DNA of 64,000 nucleotides from Pseudopyrenochaeta lycopersici (Eukaryota > Ascomycota > Dothideomycetes > Pleosporales > Pseudopyrenochaetaceae): assembly GCA_003313425.1 (NCBI GenBank), contig NHZP01000021.1:186001-250000 (forward strand), read 5' to 3'. Both the position numbers and the translations under genes were made by a program. Under the pieces are notes generated by a model that was given only the letters and a program-made list of their open reading frames with translations, ran no database searches and was not told the DNA's origin. Below, piece after piece: positions 49,502-60,683 of this stretch (positions are counted from its first letter, which is position 1; each line of letters opens with the position of its first letter).

Positions 49502-50396
49502 CTAGCCCTGGAATACAACCTTGCTAACTTTGTACTCAACAATCACACCTGCCTGTCCAACCTCCTTCACAAAGTGCCCAGCTGCCACATAAGTGCCATT
49601 CTGGAGCTCCTTATATGCCGCACTTCCTGTCTCAAACGTGAAGGTTACAAACGAATCACCTAAGTCGTAGGAGGTCAATCTGAGGCTCATAATCACTTTA
49701 TAAATGGGATTCCGTACCATAATCCGTTGTCTTTGCATCAGAAGAGCCGGATAGAATGGCCTTCACACCCGCTGTTAGTGCTACAGCACCTTTGTAGTAC
49801 ATTGCCAAGATGGTGCCGTCGCTGTTTCTGGGAGCGTGTCAGGAATGCCAAGTAGGATCGTACCGATCAAACGATATGCAAGTATATTACGCAATTTGAG
49901 ACGAAACATGGCGTTATCGAAGACAGAAGGCAAACTTCACAAGCGGCAGACGCTGGACTTGAGACTGAACGAAAATAATGAAGCAAGGAGCTATAGAGAC
50001 GCAGAACAGATATGACGCAGATCTGGGAAGATTTCTTACTTAACCTGACTCCTCACATCGAGTCTCATGTTATTTCCATCGTGATCATTGCGGATGTAGT
50101 CGTATCCTACGCCATGTCTATGCATTCGTCAGCGCCCATTTTGTTTAGTTCGCTTTTCCTTTGTCACCCGCCACCCCAGTATATCACTTCTCTGTATCTG
50201 AGGTTCCTCGCTTCGCTCAGACTTTTACTTACAGCTCGCCATCCAACTTTGGCTCAAAACCCGGCTCACTCTTCACGGTTCCACTAACCATTGGCACAAT
50301 GACAAGCTGCGAGCCCGCCTGTCCACCAACAGGCATGGGGGCATCGATGTCCACGCGGACAGTGAAGGCGGGCTGGAGGGACGGGAATCCTGACAT
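49502..50396 (-). CDS. DUF3237 (UPF0311) family protein
   Basis: Exons 50233-50396, 50040-50117, 49718-49821 and 49502-49659 join in phase to 167 aa, the usual size for this family of small beta-barrel proteins found in bacteria and fungi. Recognisable blocks are PAFTVRVDIDAPMPVG at the start, SGTVKSEPGFEPKLDGE, HGVGYDYIRNDHDGNNMRLD, DGTILAMYYKG and the closing FTFETGSAAYKEL, AAGHFV and VEYKVSKV. The long second intron (218 nt) is unusual in this window, where most introns are under 90 nt. No enzymatic residues are established for the family, so no function is assigned. Start chosen as the ATG leading directly into the conserved first strand; no signal peptide. Confidence 0.85.
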
Positions 50397-50842
50397 CTCG
50401 ATATGGTGTAGTTGTCTGATTGACTGCAGTTGTAGCTTGGGTCAGTAGAACGGCTTAGATACGGAACGGAGTGGAAACAAAAAGAGGAACTTGGAGAGAA
50501 GAAGAAATAGAGAGTACGATTTAAGATTGACCAGAAAATCGCTGTTCTGAGGGGTCGTGAGATAGAAGTGAGGATCCGATGCGGGACATGACTGGATTGC
50601 TCTATGAGGAAACTACCCCTCAGCCCCACTTCTACAAGTGTTCCTTCCTTCCGGTGAGATGACGGCATCACATAACTTGAGAAGTAGTCAAGATTTAGAC
50701 TTCTGCATTGTTTCATTACAAAGCTGAGTTTCGTTATCCATCTTTTCATGAGTCTACGTTATGACAAAAATCTGTTGCGTTATTTTCTAGCAAGTTTTAT
50801 CTTCTGGCTCAGCATCTTGCGGGAAGTGAGATTAATTCCACT
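50397..50842. promoter_or_regulatory. Intergenic: DUF3237 gene promoter and RRN6-like 3' flank
   Basis: 446 bp between two tandem minus-strand genes. Purine-rich on the plus strand near 50460-50520, so the DUF3237 gene has a pyrimidine-rich leader. No gene seen. Confidence 0.4.
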
Positions 50843-53800
50843 TCAAAATCCGCTCACCCTCCCCTTTTTCTTTTTCTTTTTATCTGGCCTTCCACCAAAC
50901 CTTCCAGGCTCGACCTGGCTCATCGGTGCAAGAATGTCCAATCCGCCTGGTGCTGTAAATCCGCTTCCTTCGAGTGACTTGTGGCCCGAACCTTGACTTG
51001 GAATTTGGCTGCTGTCCCCTGCACCACTCAACATCGGACCTGGTGAACTCCTCGGAAACACGACTGGCTGACTAACTGTCTTCGCTCTCATTAGTTCGTC
51101 TTCACGCTGTTGTCGCTTTTTTCTTCGTTCTTTCCTTTTTCGATCTCGTTCTCGCTGTTCGTGACTACTTTCGTCCAAATCCTCGGGTTGAAGGGCACGT
51201 TCGGCTGCATCCCAATCGTATGTGAGTGGATCGGTTCCAATCTGCCAGTGTACTAGGAGCTGTTGTACGCTTGGTGGCGTGATTTTTGGTGTCATTGATG
51301 CGTCTTTGAGCTGAAGATACTTACTCAATCGGGCCAAAGGCTCGACGATTGCTGGCGAAGTCGAAGCTGACCTGGATGGAGATGACGCGGTTTGGGATGA
51401 AGATGGTATGGAAGAATGCGGTGACGTGAGTCCTGCTTGCGAAGACGACCACTGAGGCGTGCTTGTCTGTTTCCCTTCCACAGGTTTCGATGGCAAGACT
51501 GGAAGTGATACGCTATCGTCTTGACTTGGCCTTGCTTGCCATTCATGTCTGGGCTCGTGCAACCCGTGATGACATATCCGATAGCTTCCTAGCATGACCT
51601 CCGCAGCAATCCGTCGCGCAAGGTGTTCTTTGCGTTGTCGAAGAAGAATAGGCACATTTGAGGGTAAAGGAGCAATCCAATTTTGGAGGATGGTGTCGTA
51701 CAGATTTGTGATTGTGGGGTCTTGGTCCTCTACTAAATTGAGAACACGGCCAGATGCGATACGACGAACCTCAGCAACCAGTTGTCTGCCTTCCGAAGGA
51801 AAGAGCCCCCGCAGGGTCGATGATGCCTCGTCAACGTCAGAAATGCTGATTTCCAAGCCCACAAACTCCCTTCTATGCTCGGTCAGTATGTGCTTAATGT
51901 GAACACGTTTGAACTGCTTACAATGTGCCGAGCAGGAATTTCGAGTTGTCAGTATCATCAGCAAGTATCTGCTTTAATTGGGTTGTCACAACTGTGATGT
52001 CCACTGCCTCGGTCGCTCCTTCATCAGTAGCATCTGTCCGAGTGAGAGAGGCATAGAGTAATCTGTAGTCCAGTGATGCCTGCAATGATGTCCAACCTCG
52101 CCTGGGAGTCCATTTTGGCGCTTGTGAGGCAGCCTTGGGCTTCGGATGATCCGAACGATTTAATCCGGGAAGACCATTCGGTGCAATGAATTCAAGCTCC
52201 TCGTCCACTACTTCTTTCCTTGGAACGTGTCGTCGAGGATATCTGATAAGACTCCGTTTGAACTCCTCGACGATATAATCAGAACGAGGATATGAATTTT
52301 TTTCGGTGTTCTGTATGTATACCACTGTTTCATGAACGCTCAGGTCTGAACGGGTTATAAATAGTCGATAGAACATGGTTCCCTGCTCCATGTATGAGCG
52401 ACCTGGCCCAGGCTGGTGACCCTCCTGTCCTATCTCGCCAAAATTCATGGCTTCAATATGCATTTGGATTTTCGGTTCTGACCCATCTATAATCAGGTCC
52501 AGTACGCTCGGGTCAGAACTCATAATCAGTGTAAGGGCCCCGGACGTGCTCTGTTTGAAGGTGTAGACCTGGATTAGCTGATTGATTCGCGAGTGCAACA
52601 ATATACAAGAATCTATCAAGGTGTTAGCAACTTACTTGATACGAATCAACGAGAAAACGTGCCATCATCTGAGAGTAGTTGAACACTGAAGTGAAGCGTG
52701 AAGTCTTCCGCATCCCGATAATGTCTCCATGATAACACAATTGTAGCTCCAGCTTCGCCAGCGGTTGCATCTAGTGCTCCGCTCGGCGTGGTGACTGCCA
52801 TGAGGGCAAGGTGGGTGGATGTCAAGACGAAGAAGCGGTCTCTAGCCCTTGGGTGGCGTTTGACATCCAAATACCAGTCAGAAGAACGTTGAGCGACGAG
52901 AGCTGGACACGGAAGGTAAGTGTTTGAGCCCCCTTCAATGCTAACGACACTGAGATGTCTCCTATTGCACACTACTATCGTCGTGATGTCGCCGATCCAC
53001 AGTATTCTTGCCCAGCCATCTTCTCCAACTAAATCAAAATCTTCCGAGAGGCTTATGGGTCCTTCAACAAGGCGTGAAATGGTGTATGCATCGCCCTTGC
53101 GCCCATGTTCAACATTCCATATACTCCATGTCTGATCCTGGTTGACGAGACCGAATTGAAGTTGGAAATCGGGGTTGAAGGTCACATCAGCATGAGGAAC
53201 ACCCCCCGTTTGATCCAGACCTATGCTTAGTATTGGATGCGCGTCGATGACGGACGGAGGCAGATAGTAATTCGGTGATGGGTTGGCCGCTTGCGGGTGT
53301 CGATGATAGACAGGACGGAAGAGGACAGTCCTCGTAGGAAGCCGCACAGCAAGAAGTGAGCTCCTATCTTCCGATTGTGCAAAGCATACTTGCTGTATGG
53401 GTGCTGCCTCTTCGTTCCAGTAACCATAGTCTGCGTCCTTTAGAGAAGGTCCTTCAACCCAGATACTCTTATCCATAGCCCAGCCATGTCTTTCCTTGGT
53501 TAATATTGCGAGTTGGAGTATGTTCCCAGCTTCTCCAGTCGGCAGCGCAGCGACTCTTCTGGTGTCCTCATATTTGTCTTCAAAGGTGATGGACCCGAAA
53601 GACAGCAGGCTGCCGATGAGTGGATCGTAAGTCACCGTCGTAGTCTGGATTGCGGCAGATACGAGCGCCAGTTCAGGAATTTGTTCAGACGCCGCAATGA
53701 TTTGAGGATAGTCACGGACAAGATCTCTGGCATATTTCTGAACGCTTGTTTTACTTGGAAAAGTTTGTGGTGTGAGAAAGTGTGCGGATGGCGGAACTGC

Positions 53801-53956
53801 CTCTGTCTGTGGAGAGCTTGTGCCATCCTGCGATCGAACTTGTTTTAATTGCCTGGTTATGTAGGGTCTTGCAAAAGACCATTCTCTGTTCTCTAGGTCA
53901 TAAGTTGCTTCACCAGGATGACCATAGTTAAGATCCTTGAGTGACCTGTCAGCCAT
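50843..53956 (-). CDS. RRN6: RNA polymerase I-specific initiation factor Rrn6-like
   Basis: Subunit of the core factor that recruits RNA polymerase I to rDNA promoters. Exons 52651-53956, 51922-52612 and 50843-51872 join to 1008 aa. The N-terminus MADRSLKDLNYGHPGEATYD is characteristic of fungal Rrn6-like proteins. The first half resembles a beta-propeller (repeated short beta segments such as ERHGWAMDKSIWVEGP and DGWARILWIGDITTIVV), followed by helical sequence (SRINQLIQVYTF) and a Ser/Pro-rich tail ending in a poly-Lys run and GRVSGF. The second intron is normal (49 nt). The first is doubtful: the only frame-compatible solution I find is 38 nt at 52613-52650 with a GTTGAT donor, although a stronger GTAAGT lies inside it. 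Divergent from SPC25. Confidence 0.87.
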
Positions 53957-54293
53957 TTGGGTGGAGAATAAGTTGGCAATCCGTGAAAAGCGCAGGATAC
54001 TGAATCATTCTCTGCACACTGAAAGCGACGAAGATTTCCTGGAGAAAATGAACAAACGCACGTCTGAGGCTCTGAACGCGAAGCGAACCAGGCGAGAACC
54101 AATAGTTCGGCTCACGCAGAAACGCCGATTCACGTGACCGGCCCCACCAACGATCCTCCCACGCTAGTGCGGTGCGATTGTTTACCTAGCAACCAACTCA
54201 AACACCCTCACACGCCTCAGCGCACACCACGTCGCAAATCTACTGCACTACGATACGACCCCATACCAGTCTGTTGCATACTGAGAAATCATC
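53957..54293. promoter_or_regulatory. Bidirectional promoter region, RRN6-like / SPC25
   Basis: 337 bp between divergent ATGs. Contains an 8-bp palindrome TCACGTGA at 54130-54137, a perfect extended E-box (Cbf1/Pho4-type), roughly midway between the genes. The 66-codon frame at 53937-54137 has no ATG start and overlaps the RRN6 start, so it is not called. Confidence 0.45.
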
Positions 54294-55113
54294 ATGACAA
54301 CCTTCGAACCCTCGCTCAGCACCACCATGCGCGCATCCTCACACGATGTGCCATCCATGGCGGACCAGCTGCCCACAATCAACTTCGGCTTTGATGACCT
54401 ACGCAGTCGCATGAACCTGTTCACAGCGCGCTTTGACGCCTTTATTGAGAATGGAAGACGACGGGTATTGGAAGAGCGCAATCAATTCCGCATGAATGTT
54501 GCAGAGCTTCATGGTATGTTTATGGCGGGCGCTGGAATAGGCTGCGCAGGTGCTAACAACAATAACAGAGGACCAGCGCATGAGAAAGCGCGACATTGAG
54601 ATCCTTGAACTCAAGCAAACCCAACACAGCCAAACAATCTCCAAGGAATCACAGGAAACGAGTGAAATGCAGGAGGCCATCTCCACCCTGACGCTCCAGC
54701 GCGACGAACGCCTAGCTCACCGGGACACATTGCGCTCTCAGATCGCCGAGATCCAAAAGACAATATCTGCACGCCGCGAGGCTCAGCTTAAACATCGCCG
54801 CTACCTCGATGGTCAGTCACGCTACAACGAACCGGAACTGGACTTCTGGGAGAGCTATTTAGGGTTGAGAATCGAGGGGCTTGGCAAGGACGATAGACTA
54901 AAGTTTGTGTATACAAATGTCGATGAGAGGGAGTGGGATCGCGAGGCATGGTTCGAGCTGGACACAAGCGAGCGTGATTATAAGGTCTTGGAAGTGCGAC
55001 CAAAAGTAGAGCGGGAGGAGGTTGAGCGTGTCGTCGAGCGCTTGAATGAGACGCGGGATCTGGCGAGTTTCTTGAAGGGCATGCGAGAGTTGTTTGTGGA
55101 AGCTTGCAGGTAG
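54294..55113 (+). CDS. SPC25: Kinetochore protein Spc25 (Ndc80 complex)
   Basis: Subunit of the Ndc80 complex that couples kinetochores to spindle microtubules; pairs with Spc24. Exons 54294-54513 and 54569-55113 join in phase across a 55-nt intron with a GCTAAC branch site, giving 254 aa. The N-terminal block FGFDDLRSRMNLFTARFDAF and RRRVLEERNQFRMNVAELHEDQRM is characteristic of fungal Spc25. Residues about 50-150 are coiled coil. The globular C-terminal RWD-type domain starts near NEPELDFWESYLGLRI and continues with LKFVYTNVDEREWDREAWFEL. Converges with the DEAH helicase gene. Confidence 0.93.
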
Positions 55114-55420
55114 GTCAGTAACGATACATGGCGTTTGGTTTCTTGATATCCCGATATTGTCTTCTACATAACCCAGCTTGAATAAATCCCTTGATATCTT
55201 CACTTCTTGATCTCGTACTCAGCCCTTAGGCTTGGGTATATCATGAAGATCGCCTTCGCCATTCATGGACGGCCTCGGCTTGCACTGTTGCTTAGCCACT
55301 CGCTGATTGCAATGGCTACTTTGATCCGCTTGATGCCGTCTTCATCAGTCTCTGCTGACTACGAGCTACGCGCTCTAGAGCTCGTAGAGATGCGGAAGCA
55401 TATTTCACATCAAATTGGAC
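55114..55420. other. Convergent 3' flanks of SPC25 and DEAH helicase genes
   Basis: About 307 bp. A 65-codon plus-strand frame at 55243-55440 (MKIAFAIHGRPRL start) overlaps the helicase 3' end antisense and is not called as a gene. Confidence 0.4.
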
Positions 55421-57512
55421 TTATCTCCTCCCGTTCTTGATCTTGTAGTACTCTGGCGCATAATCTGTTAGCCAATCCATATCCACAGTCGACAAATCCC
55501 TGATGTATATCTTGTCCCGCGTAGACAATATCTCCGTATACACCACCCAATCCGCCTTGCGGTGGAAGAACACACTACTTGGATGTGCCCACAGCGTTGT
55601 CTTGCCATCTACGGTCGTAAAGCTGCCATCACTCTTCATCCTTGCCGCATGCGCAAAGAAGCCTGTTGTCAGGCACCTTCTCACTCGTTCCGCCAATGGC
55701 GTACCACCAGCTCTGATCACATCCGGCGCAGACAGCAGGCTCTCTTTAACCCCGAAGCGGTCAAGATAGGCGGCGAGTTGTTTGCGCACGCTCACTGCTT
55801 TGACCATGGACTTGTGGTTGAGGCAGTTTTCCCGACACCACTGAACGTTCTGCAAGCCGGCCTTGATGAATGCTTGGTATACATTATACAAAGTGAGATG
55901 ATCTCCTTCGGCCACTGCAAACCGTCGTCTCGCATTATCTAATTGTTTCTTGTTCCCGTCATGCGAGACGAAAGCATTCCCTTGCAACGTCATCATTGCA
56001 GCAATTGTAAGCATCTCGCTCAGACATCCGAACTCTGGGTTTGCCGCTTGTAGTACAGTTTTTGAGAGCATCGGCTCGAGAGGAAGCTCCGCCATACGTG
56101 CACCTAGGGGTTTTGTAAGTCGCGCGTTGGTATCCAGAGCGCCGAGTGAGTATAACAAATCAAGTGCCCGAGTAATGAGAGATGAAGGCGGAGGGCTGAG
56201 ATAATCGAAGCGAACAACATTTGTGATGCCAAGATTAAGCAGTTGTAGCAGCACAGGTGCGAGGTTTGAACGCTGGATCTCGGGAAATGTAGCTTGTTCT
56301 AATCCTTCAAAAGCAGTCTCAGTATATAAGCGAAAGCATTTTCCCGGTTTCGTGCGGCCTGCACGACCTGCTCGCTGTGTTGCTGAAGCTTTTGAGACAG
56401 GAACAACGTTTAGATTTTCAATGCCGAGTCGTGCATCGTAATTACGAAGTTTGACATAGCCGCTGTCTAGCACGAAGACGATGCCGTCGATAGTTACGGA
56501 TGCTTCGGCGATGTTTGTTGATAAGATAACTTTTCTCGTATTTGGAGGTGACTTTTGGAATACGAACATTTGTTCTTCCGTTGGTAGGCCTGCGTACAAC
56601 GGCAAAGGCATGAGTTTCAATGATGTAGAGGATAGGTCTGCGATCCGGTCGCCGAGTTGGTCAATGGCATCATCAATTTCCTCGCGGCCAGTAAGAAACA
56701 CGAGAACATCACCTTCTCCTTCGGTTTCGTGTATGTTCATTACTGCTTCAACAGCCGCTTCGACGTAATTGTTCGTCGGTTCGAGCAGATACTGAATCTC
56801 CACAGGATACGTCCTTCCTTCAATACCAATAATACGCCCATAATCTTCCTTACTTTTGCCGTGAACTTCCTCCCCATCGTCCGGAGAGAAGAACTCAAGG
56901 AAACGTTCGGCGGCCAGCGTGGCGCTTGATACCACAACTCTCAGATCTTCTCTTTTTCTTGATAGCTTTTTCAGCAAGCTGAGCAAAATGTCTGAACTAA
57001 GACTACGCTCATGTGCCTCATCGACCATAATAACAGAATACCGTTTAAGCAGCGGATCAACGAGCATTTCACGCAACAAGAGGCCATCTGTGACGAACTT
57101 CACTTGCGTGTTTGCACTCGTGACGTCTTCGAAGCGTATGGAATAACCGACTTGTTGGCCCAAGGGCGTAGATAGCTCTTCAGCAACCCTTGCAGCCACG
57201 CTGGTTGCTGCTATTCTTCTGGGTTGTGTGACAGCAATCTGCTGGCCATTGCTGCACCATCCTGCCTGAAGGAGAAACTTTGGAATTTGTGTTGTTTTGC
57301 CTGCAAATGAGGAGATAAAAAGTCAGCCTACACCCCATGTGCTAAATGCATACAACGACCTTACCGCTGCCTGTTTCGCCGACGACGATAGTCACAGGAT
57401 AAGCCTCTATTGTGTAGAGAAGTTGGTCTTTGAGTTGGGCAATGGGAAGAAGAGCGGGAGGTTTGTACAATTCCGGTATTATAGGCGTTTCTGTATCTTC
57501 TTCATCCGCCAT
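55421..57512 (-). CDS. DEAH-box RNA helicase, DHX35-like
   Basis: ATP-dependent RNA helicase of the DEAH/RHA group; DHX35 orthologues associate with spliceosomes but lack a counterpart in budding yeast. Exons 57365-57512 and 55421-57300 join in phase across a 64-nt intron that splits motif I, giving 675 aa. Motifs are GETGSGKTTQ (I), TQPRRIAA (Ia), VDEAHERS (II), SSATL (III), LSTNIAEASVTI (V) and QRAGRAGR (VI). Next come the ratchet/winged-helix block (LGALDTNARLTKPLG), the HA2 domain, and an OB-fold ending with VYTEILSTRDKIYIRDLSTVD before a short basic tail. There is almost no N-terminal extension, unlike Prp2, Prp16, Prp22 and Prp43, which supports DHX35. It begins MADEEDTETPIIPELYKPP. Confidence 0.93.
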
Positions 57513-58073
57513 GACAGGTTCCTGATTCTAGAGATAGCCGGAGAGGATCACTGATGTTAAGATGACGAGGACTTTGGCGGTTGGTGGATGGTGGATGGTT
57601 AAGGTGTGAAAGACGCTAATGAAGTTGCGCTAGCTTGTGGGACGCTAGCGTATATCACTTTTGGTGTTCATTGCATTCCTACCGTGACACTACAATCGAA
57701 ACCACTGAACATTGGTAGCATGGAGATACAGCAGTATATATGTCGTGGTTAAGATACAAATGATTCGTTTATTTGCACGATAGGCTCATCGAGCCCAACG
57801 CTAATGAGACGGAGACATCATGCAAAAGCAAAAAGCAGGAGCCTTGCTGAATGTGTCCTAATCTATCTATCAGCAAGGCCATTCTTTGTGCTCTGCTTGT
57901 GATACTCTTTGTATGTCTCCAATTCTCTGTTCTGATAGCATGTAGGAAAAAAAGGGAGACTCTAAACAGAACACAATCTCACGCAGCCCAAAGTATATAG
58001 ATGCCCATGATTTCTTACAAAGGCAAACAAAATTTTATTTCCGAGTAGTTCAGCGTACATGGCTAGGAATTTT
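57513..58073. promoter_or_regulatory. Intergenic: DEAH helicase promoter and 3' flank of the next gene
   Basis: 561 bp between tandem minus-strand genes. A short GTGGATG tandem duplication lies at about 57581-57598 near the helicase start. No gene seen. Confidence 0.4.
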
Positions 58074-58973
58074 TCAACAATCAGGCATTTCAGCGGTCGT
58101 CTCCTCCTTCTCGAATTTCTTATACACCTGCCAGTGCCTCTCCATAAGTACCCTCAAAAGCGCTGGCTCCTTGACCACATAATGGGGGCCCAGTACCCTC
58201 CTGTTTGCTGAACTTTCACCTAGCATTCCAGCGATTACATCCCTGCCCTTCGTTGCTACCTCTTTCTGCATGTGCTTCTCTACGTAGTCTGTATCTTCCT
58301 CACTCGGTGGTGCAATCAGCTCACTAATATCCACATACCCCATCTCCTCGTACTCATCCCCTGATATATCATCCGCTATCGGCCATAGCGGATCATACCA
58401 GGCGCTCTCAATAAGCTTGTCATAGGATATATTGAATGTAATCTTGAGTTTAGGCATGTTCTCGCGGAGTTCGTACAGGATGGGGGAGAAATTCGCCCAA
58501 GCGAATCGGCTAGCGGAGTACTTTTGCATGTTGATTGTTAAATCTTCCAGACGTACAAGGTCGAGAAGTTCAGTCCACTCTTTTCTAACTTCTGGCTTCG
58601 CGACTCTACACTCGCGCTCCAGTTGCAAGATTTTGGTTTCGTGGAGCCTGGCTTCCGGAACTTCAATAACAAGATGTTGAATATATCGTTTGAGCTGCGG
58701 ATAAAGTCCCCAAATACTGCTAGGTGCTGTACCATTTCGAATACGGATGGGGTCTGAGAAAGTTACAATAAATGTGTTATAGGTGTATATTGCTTCCAGA
58801 TATTCCGCAGAGATGACAGGATTTGCGATCCCGAGCTGCCAAGTAGTACGTGATAAATGTATCGGGGCGTCTTCAATGACGATATAGGGATAGATCAAGT
58901 CACGTAGCTCGCGAGGTAGCCTGATGAAGTGGTAGCCGAGGAGATCTGGTGAGGATGATTGTGTGGAAGCCAT
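58074..58973 (-). CDS. Hypothetical protein with F-box-like/2EXR-type N-terminus
   Basis: Uninterrupted 299-codon frame with a clean ATG. Residues 14-32 read GYHFIRLPRELRDLIYPYI, the pattern (F/I-LP-EL-R-IY) seen at the start of F-box-like and 2EXR domains of a very large, rapidly evolving fungal protein group. The middle contains alternating hydrophobic and charged segments (YIQHLVIEVPEA, LEDLTINMQKY) as in those proteins. The C-terminus is Glu/Lys-rich. No signal peptide or membrane helix. Members of this group are usually of unknown function and some act as substrate adaptors, but nothing here proves that. Tandem with the DEAH helicase on the same strand. Confidence 0.8.
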   Translation of the reverse strand: MASTQSSSPDLLGYHFIRLPRELRDLIYPYIVIEDAPIHLSRTTWQLGIANPVISAEYLEAIYTYNTFIVTFSDPIRIRNGTAPSSIWGLYPQLKRYIQHLVIEVPEARLHETKILQLERECRVAKPEVRKEWTELLDLVRLEDLTINMQKYSASRFAWANFSPILYELRENMPKLKITFNISYDKLIESAWYDPLWPIADDISGDEYEEMGYVDISELIAPPSEEDTDYVEKHMQKEVATKGRDVIAGMLGESSANRRVLGPHYVVKEPALLRVLMERHWQVYKKFEKEETTAEMPDC

Positions 58974-59576
58974 TATGCCAATTGGAGCTACGCGACACGA
59001 TTCTTTTCTTTTCAGAGGCCGTGAAAGATAGGAAACACAGAGGCGATATATGAGACTCTAACTGCAATATGTTCCACAACTTTTGATCTTGTTGTTGCCT
59101 TGCGCGGTGTAATTAGGTGACGTACTCCGCCAAGCCAAAGGGGTCAAATTCAATCTGAAGCTTCAAGGATGTTAAAGAGGCTCCAAAATTGGTTCACTGG
59201 GATGATGTCTGGATTAAGATGTAGGATGGTGGAACGGTAGTCAAATGTTTACGTGCGTGTACGCCAAACCTCGGCAAACCCCTGTTGAACGTGCAGGCGC
59301 ACAGAAACATACGGATGCAGCAGCAGCAGCAAACAACGTGTGATTAAATAATATGAATTAAATTGTCAAGGCATTCATTAGTATGCCGATACGCTCGGAT
59401 TAAACACTGAGCCTCCTTATTAATCAGCTCATTGTTCAAAGGTATACCAACGCCAATGTGTGCAGATCGCCTGCCCTATGCAGATCCATGTATACTCAAA
59501 CATTCAACATCCAGTCTGGCATTCCGTGACGCCAAAGATGCTCACATGAGCTACAATTCCATGATCGTACACCGCT
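58974..59576. promoter_or_regulatory. Intergenic with short CAG microsatellite
   Basis: 603 bp. Contains a (CAG)4-5 run at about 59317-59331. Otherwise only the promoter of the 2EXR-like gene and the 3' flank of the EF-hand gene; no gene seen. Confidence 0.45.
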
Positions 59577-60270
59577 TTAGTTGCGCCTGTACTTCGCTGG
59601 GATGTTCTTCTCCACGATTCCTCTTAACTCTAGCTTCTCCCACTCCTCTTGCTTCGCCTCCATCTCTTCGTGTTTTCTGAAGTGCTCTATATCCTCGGGA
59701 TGATTCAAATCCTCCTCCTTCACATCATCGCCGCTATGATATTTCTCCCAATGATGAATCTCATATTCGTATTCGTCGTCTCCATGATGGCCAGGACCCA
59801 TGCCAAAGTCAGGTAACTTGATGTTCTCGGAATCCCTCTGGAGGAACTCGGAGAGCGAGATGCTGCCGTCTTTATCGATGTCGAACATGTCGAGAATGGT
59901 ATTGACTACCATTGACTTCTTCATATCGGAGATGGAGGCGGAGGAGGGATCGGAGAGGCCGTAAGTTCGACGGATGTCGCTGCTAGTCCATAGGCCAGTG
60001 CTATCGTAGTCGTGCAGGTTGAAGAAGGTGGTTGCATCAAAGCCGGAAATGTGGTGCTCCTCTACGCAAATAGTTAGCATCAAGTTTTCACATGACATTC
60101 TTTCAGAAGAATCCATCCGTGAGAGATTACATACCAGCCATATGCCGCGTTGCCCAGTCCGCGTCTGGCGCAACTTCAATCTGCGAATGGTCGCCACCAT
60201 GCGCGGACGTAACGTAGGCGCATGAGAGCAGTAGAAATGCGCTCAGAGGTATTTGGAGCATTCGATTCAT
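59577..60270 (-). CDS. SSP120: Secretory-pathway EF-hand protein, Ssp120-like
   Basis: Exons 60135-60270 and 59577-60061 join in phase to 206 aa. A signal peptide (LQIPLSAFLLLSCAYVTSA) is followed by mature sequence starting HGGDHSQIEVAPDADWATRHM. EF-hand 1 (about HDYDSTGLWTSSD) is degenerate. EF-hand 2 has a canonical loop, DIDKDGSISLSE, with ligands at positions 1, 3, 5, 7, 9 and 12. After it comes an acidic, His-rich stretch (GHHGDDEYEYEIHHWEKYH) and a Glu/Lys-rich helix. This plan matches yeast Ssp120 and resembles nucleobindin-type calcium proteins of the secretory pathway. Calcium binding is likely for the second loop; the exact role is not established. Starts only 167 bp from the divergent small membrane protein gene. 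Confidence 0.88.
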
Positions 60271-60437
60271 TGTTGGGTTTGTGAAGCTTCAAAGGAATGT
60301 TGCTGTTGCGCTGGGCTCTCGATGTTGATGGCCAGGGGTTCGGGGAATCTGTTGCTTTAACGCCGGCGCGATGTCATCAGGGTCTTTTGCATGTGCATCC
60401 GCGCCATCATCATGTCACCATCACATTTTCTGTCAAA
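60271..60437. promoter_or_regulatory. Compact bidirectional promoter, SSP120-like / small membrane protein
   Basis: Only 167 bp separate the two divergent ATGs, so the two genes, if both real, must share promoter elements. No known motif recognised. Confidence 0.35.
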
Positions 60438-60683
60438 ATGAATGTCTTAGTACTTTTGAGCTTATTGCTTTTCATCCCATTTCTCTTTTTCCTTGGGTTT
60501 CTCGCAGCGTCGTCCTGCATGGGCGACGGCTTTCGTGCCAGAGTTTCAGGCATAACATTCAATCCCCGGCACGCATCCTTCGGTCGTAATTATACGCGTG
60601 GTTTTGGGTCGGGAGCTGGTAGTGCGGGCTGGGAGCAGATTGAGATGGAAGATATGCTTGGGGAAGATAGTGAAGATGATTGA
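60438..60683 (+). CDS. Small single-pass membrane protein of unknown function
   Basis: Frame of 81 codons from an ATG with good context (TCAAAATGA). Residues 3-26 are strongly hydrophobic (LVLLSLLLFIPFLFFLGFLA), forming a membrane helix or uncleaved signal. The next 35 residues are basic and Gly-rich (RARVSGITF, YTRGFGSGAG) and the C-terminus is acidic (WEQIEMEDMLGEDSEDD). This hydrophobic-basic-acidic order and clean stop argue for a real gene, but no family is recognised. It fills the gap between the SSP120-like and ELP4 genes and converges with ELP4 about 126 bp away. Confidence 0.55.
   Translation: MNVLVLLSLLLFIPFLFFLGFLAASSCMGDGFRARVSGITFNPRHASFGRNYTRGFGSGAGSAGWEQIEMEDMLGEDSEDD

Noticed and set aside
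53937..54137. 66-codon plus-strand frame with charged, protein-like composition
   Set aside because: It opens with TTG rather than ATG, overlaps the RRN6 start antisense and lies in a promoter region.
55243..55440. 65-codon plus-strand frame starting MKIAFAIHGRPRL, resembling a secreted peptide
   Set aside because: It overlaps the 3' end of the helicase CDS antisense, lacks a clear cleavage site and has no splice or promoter support.
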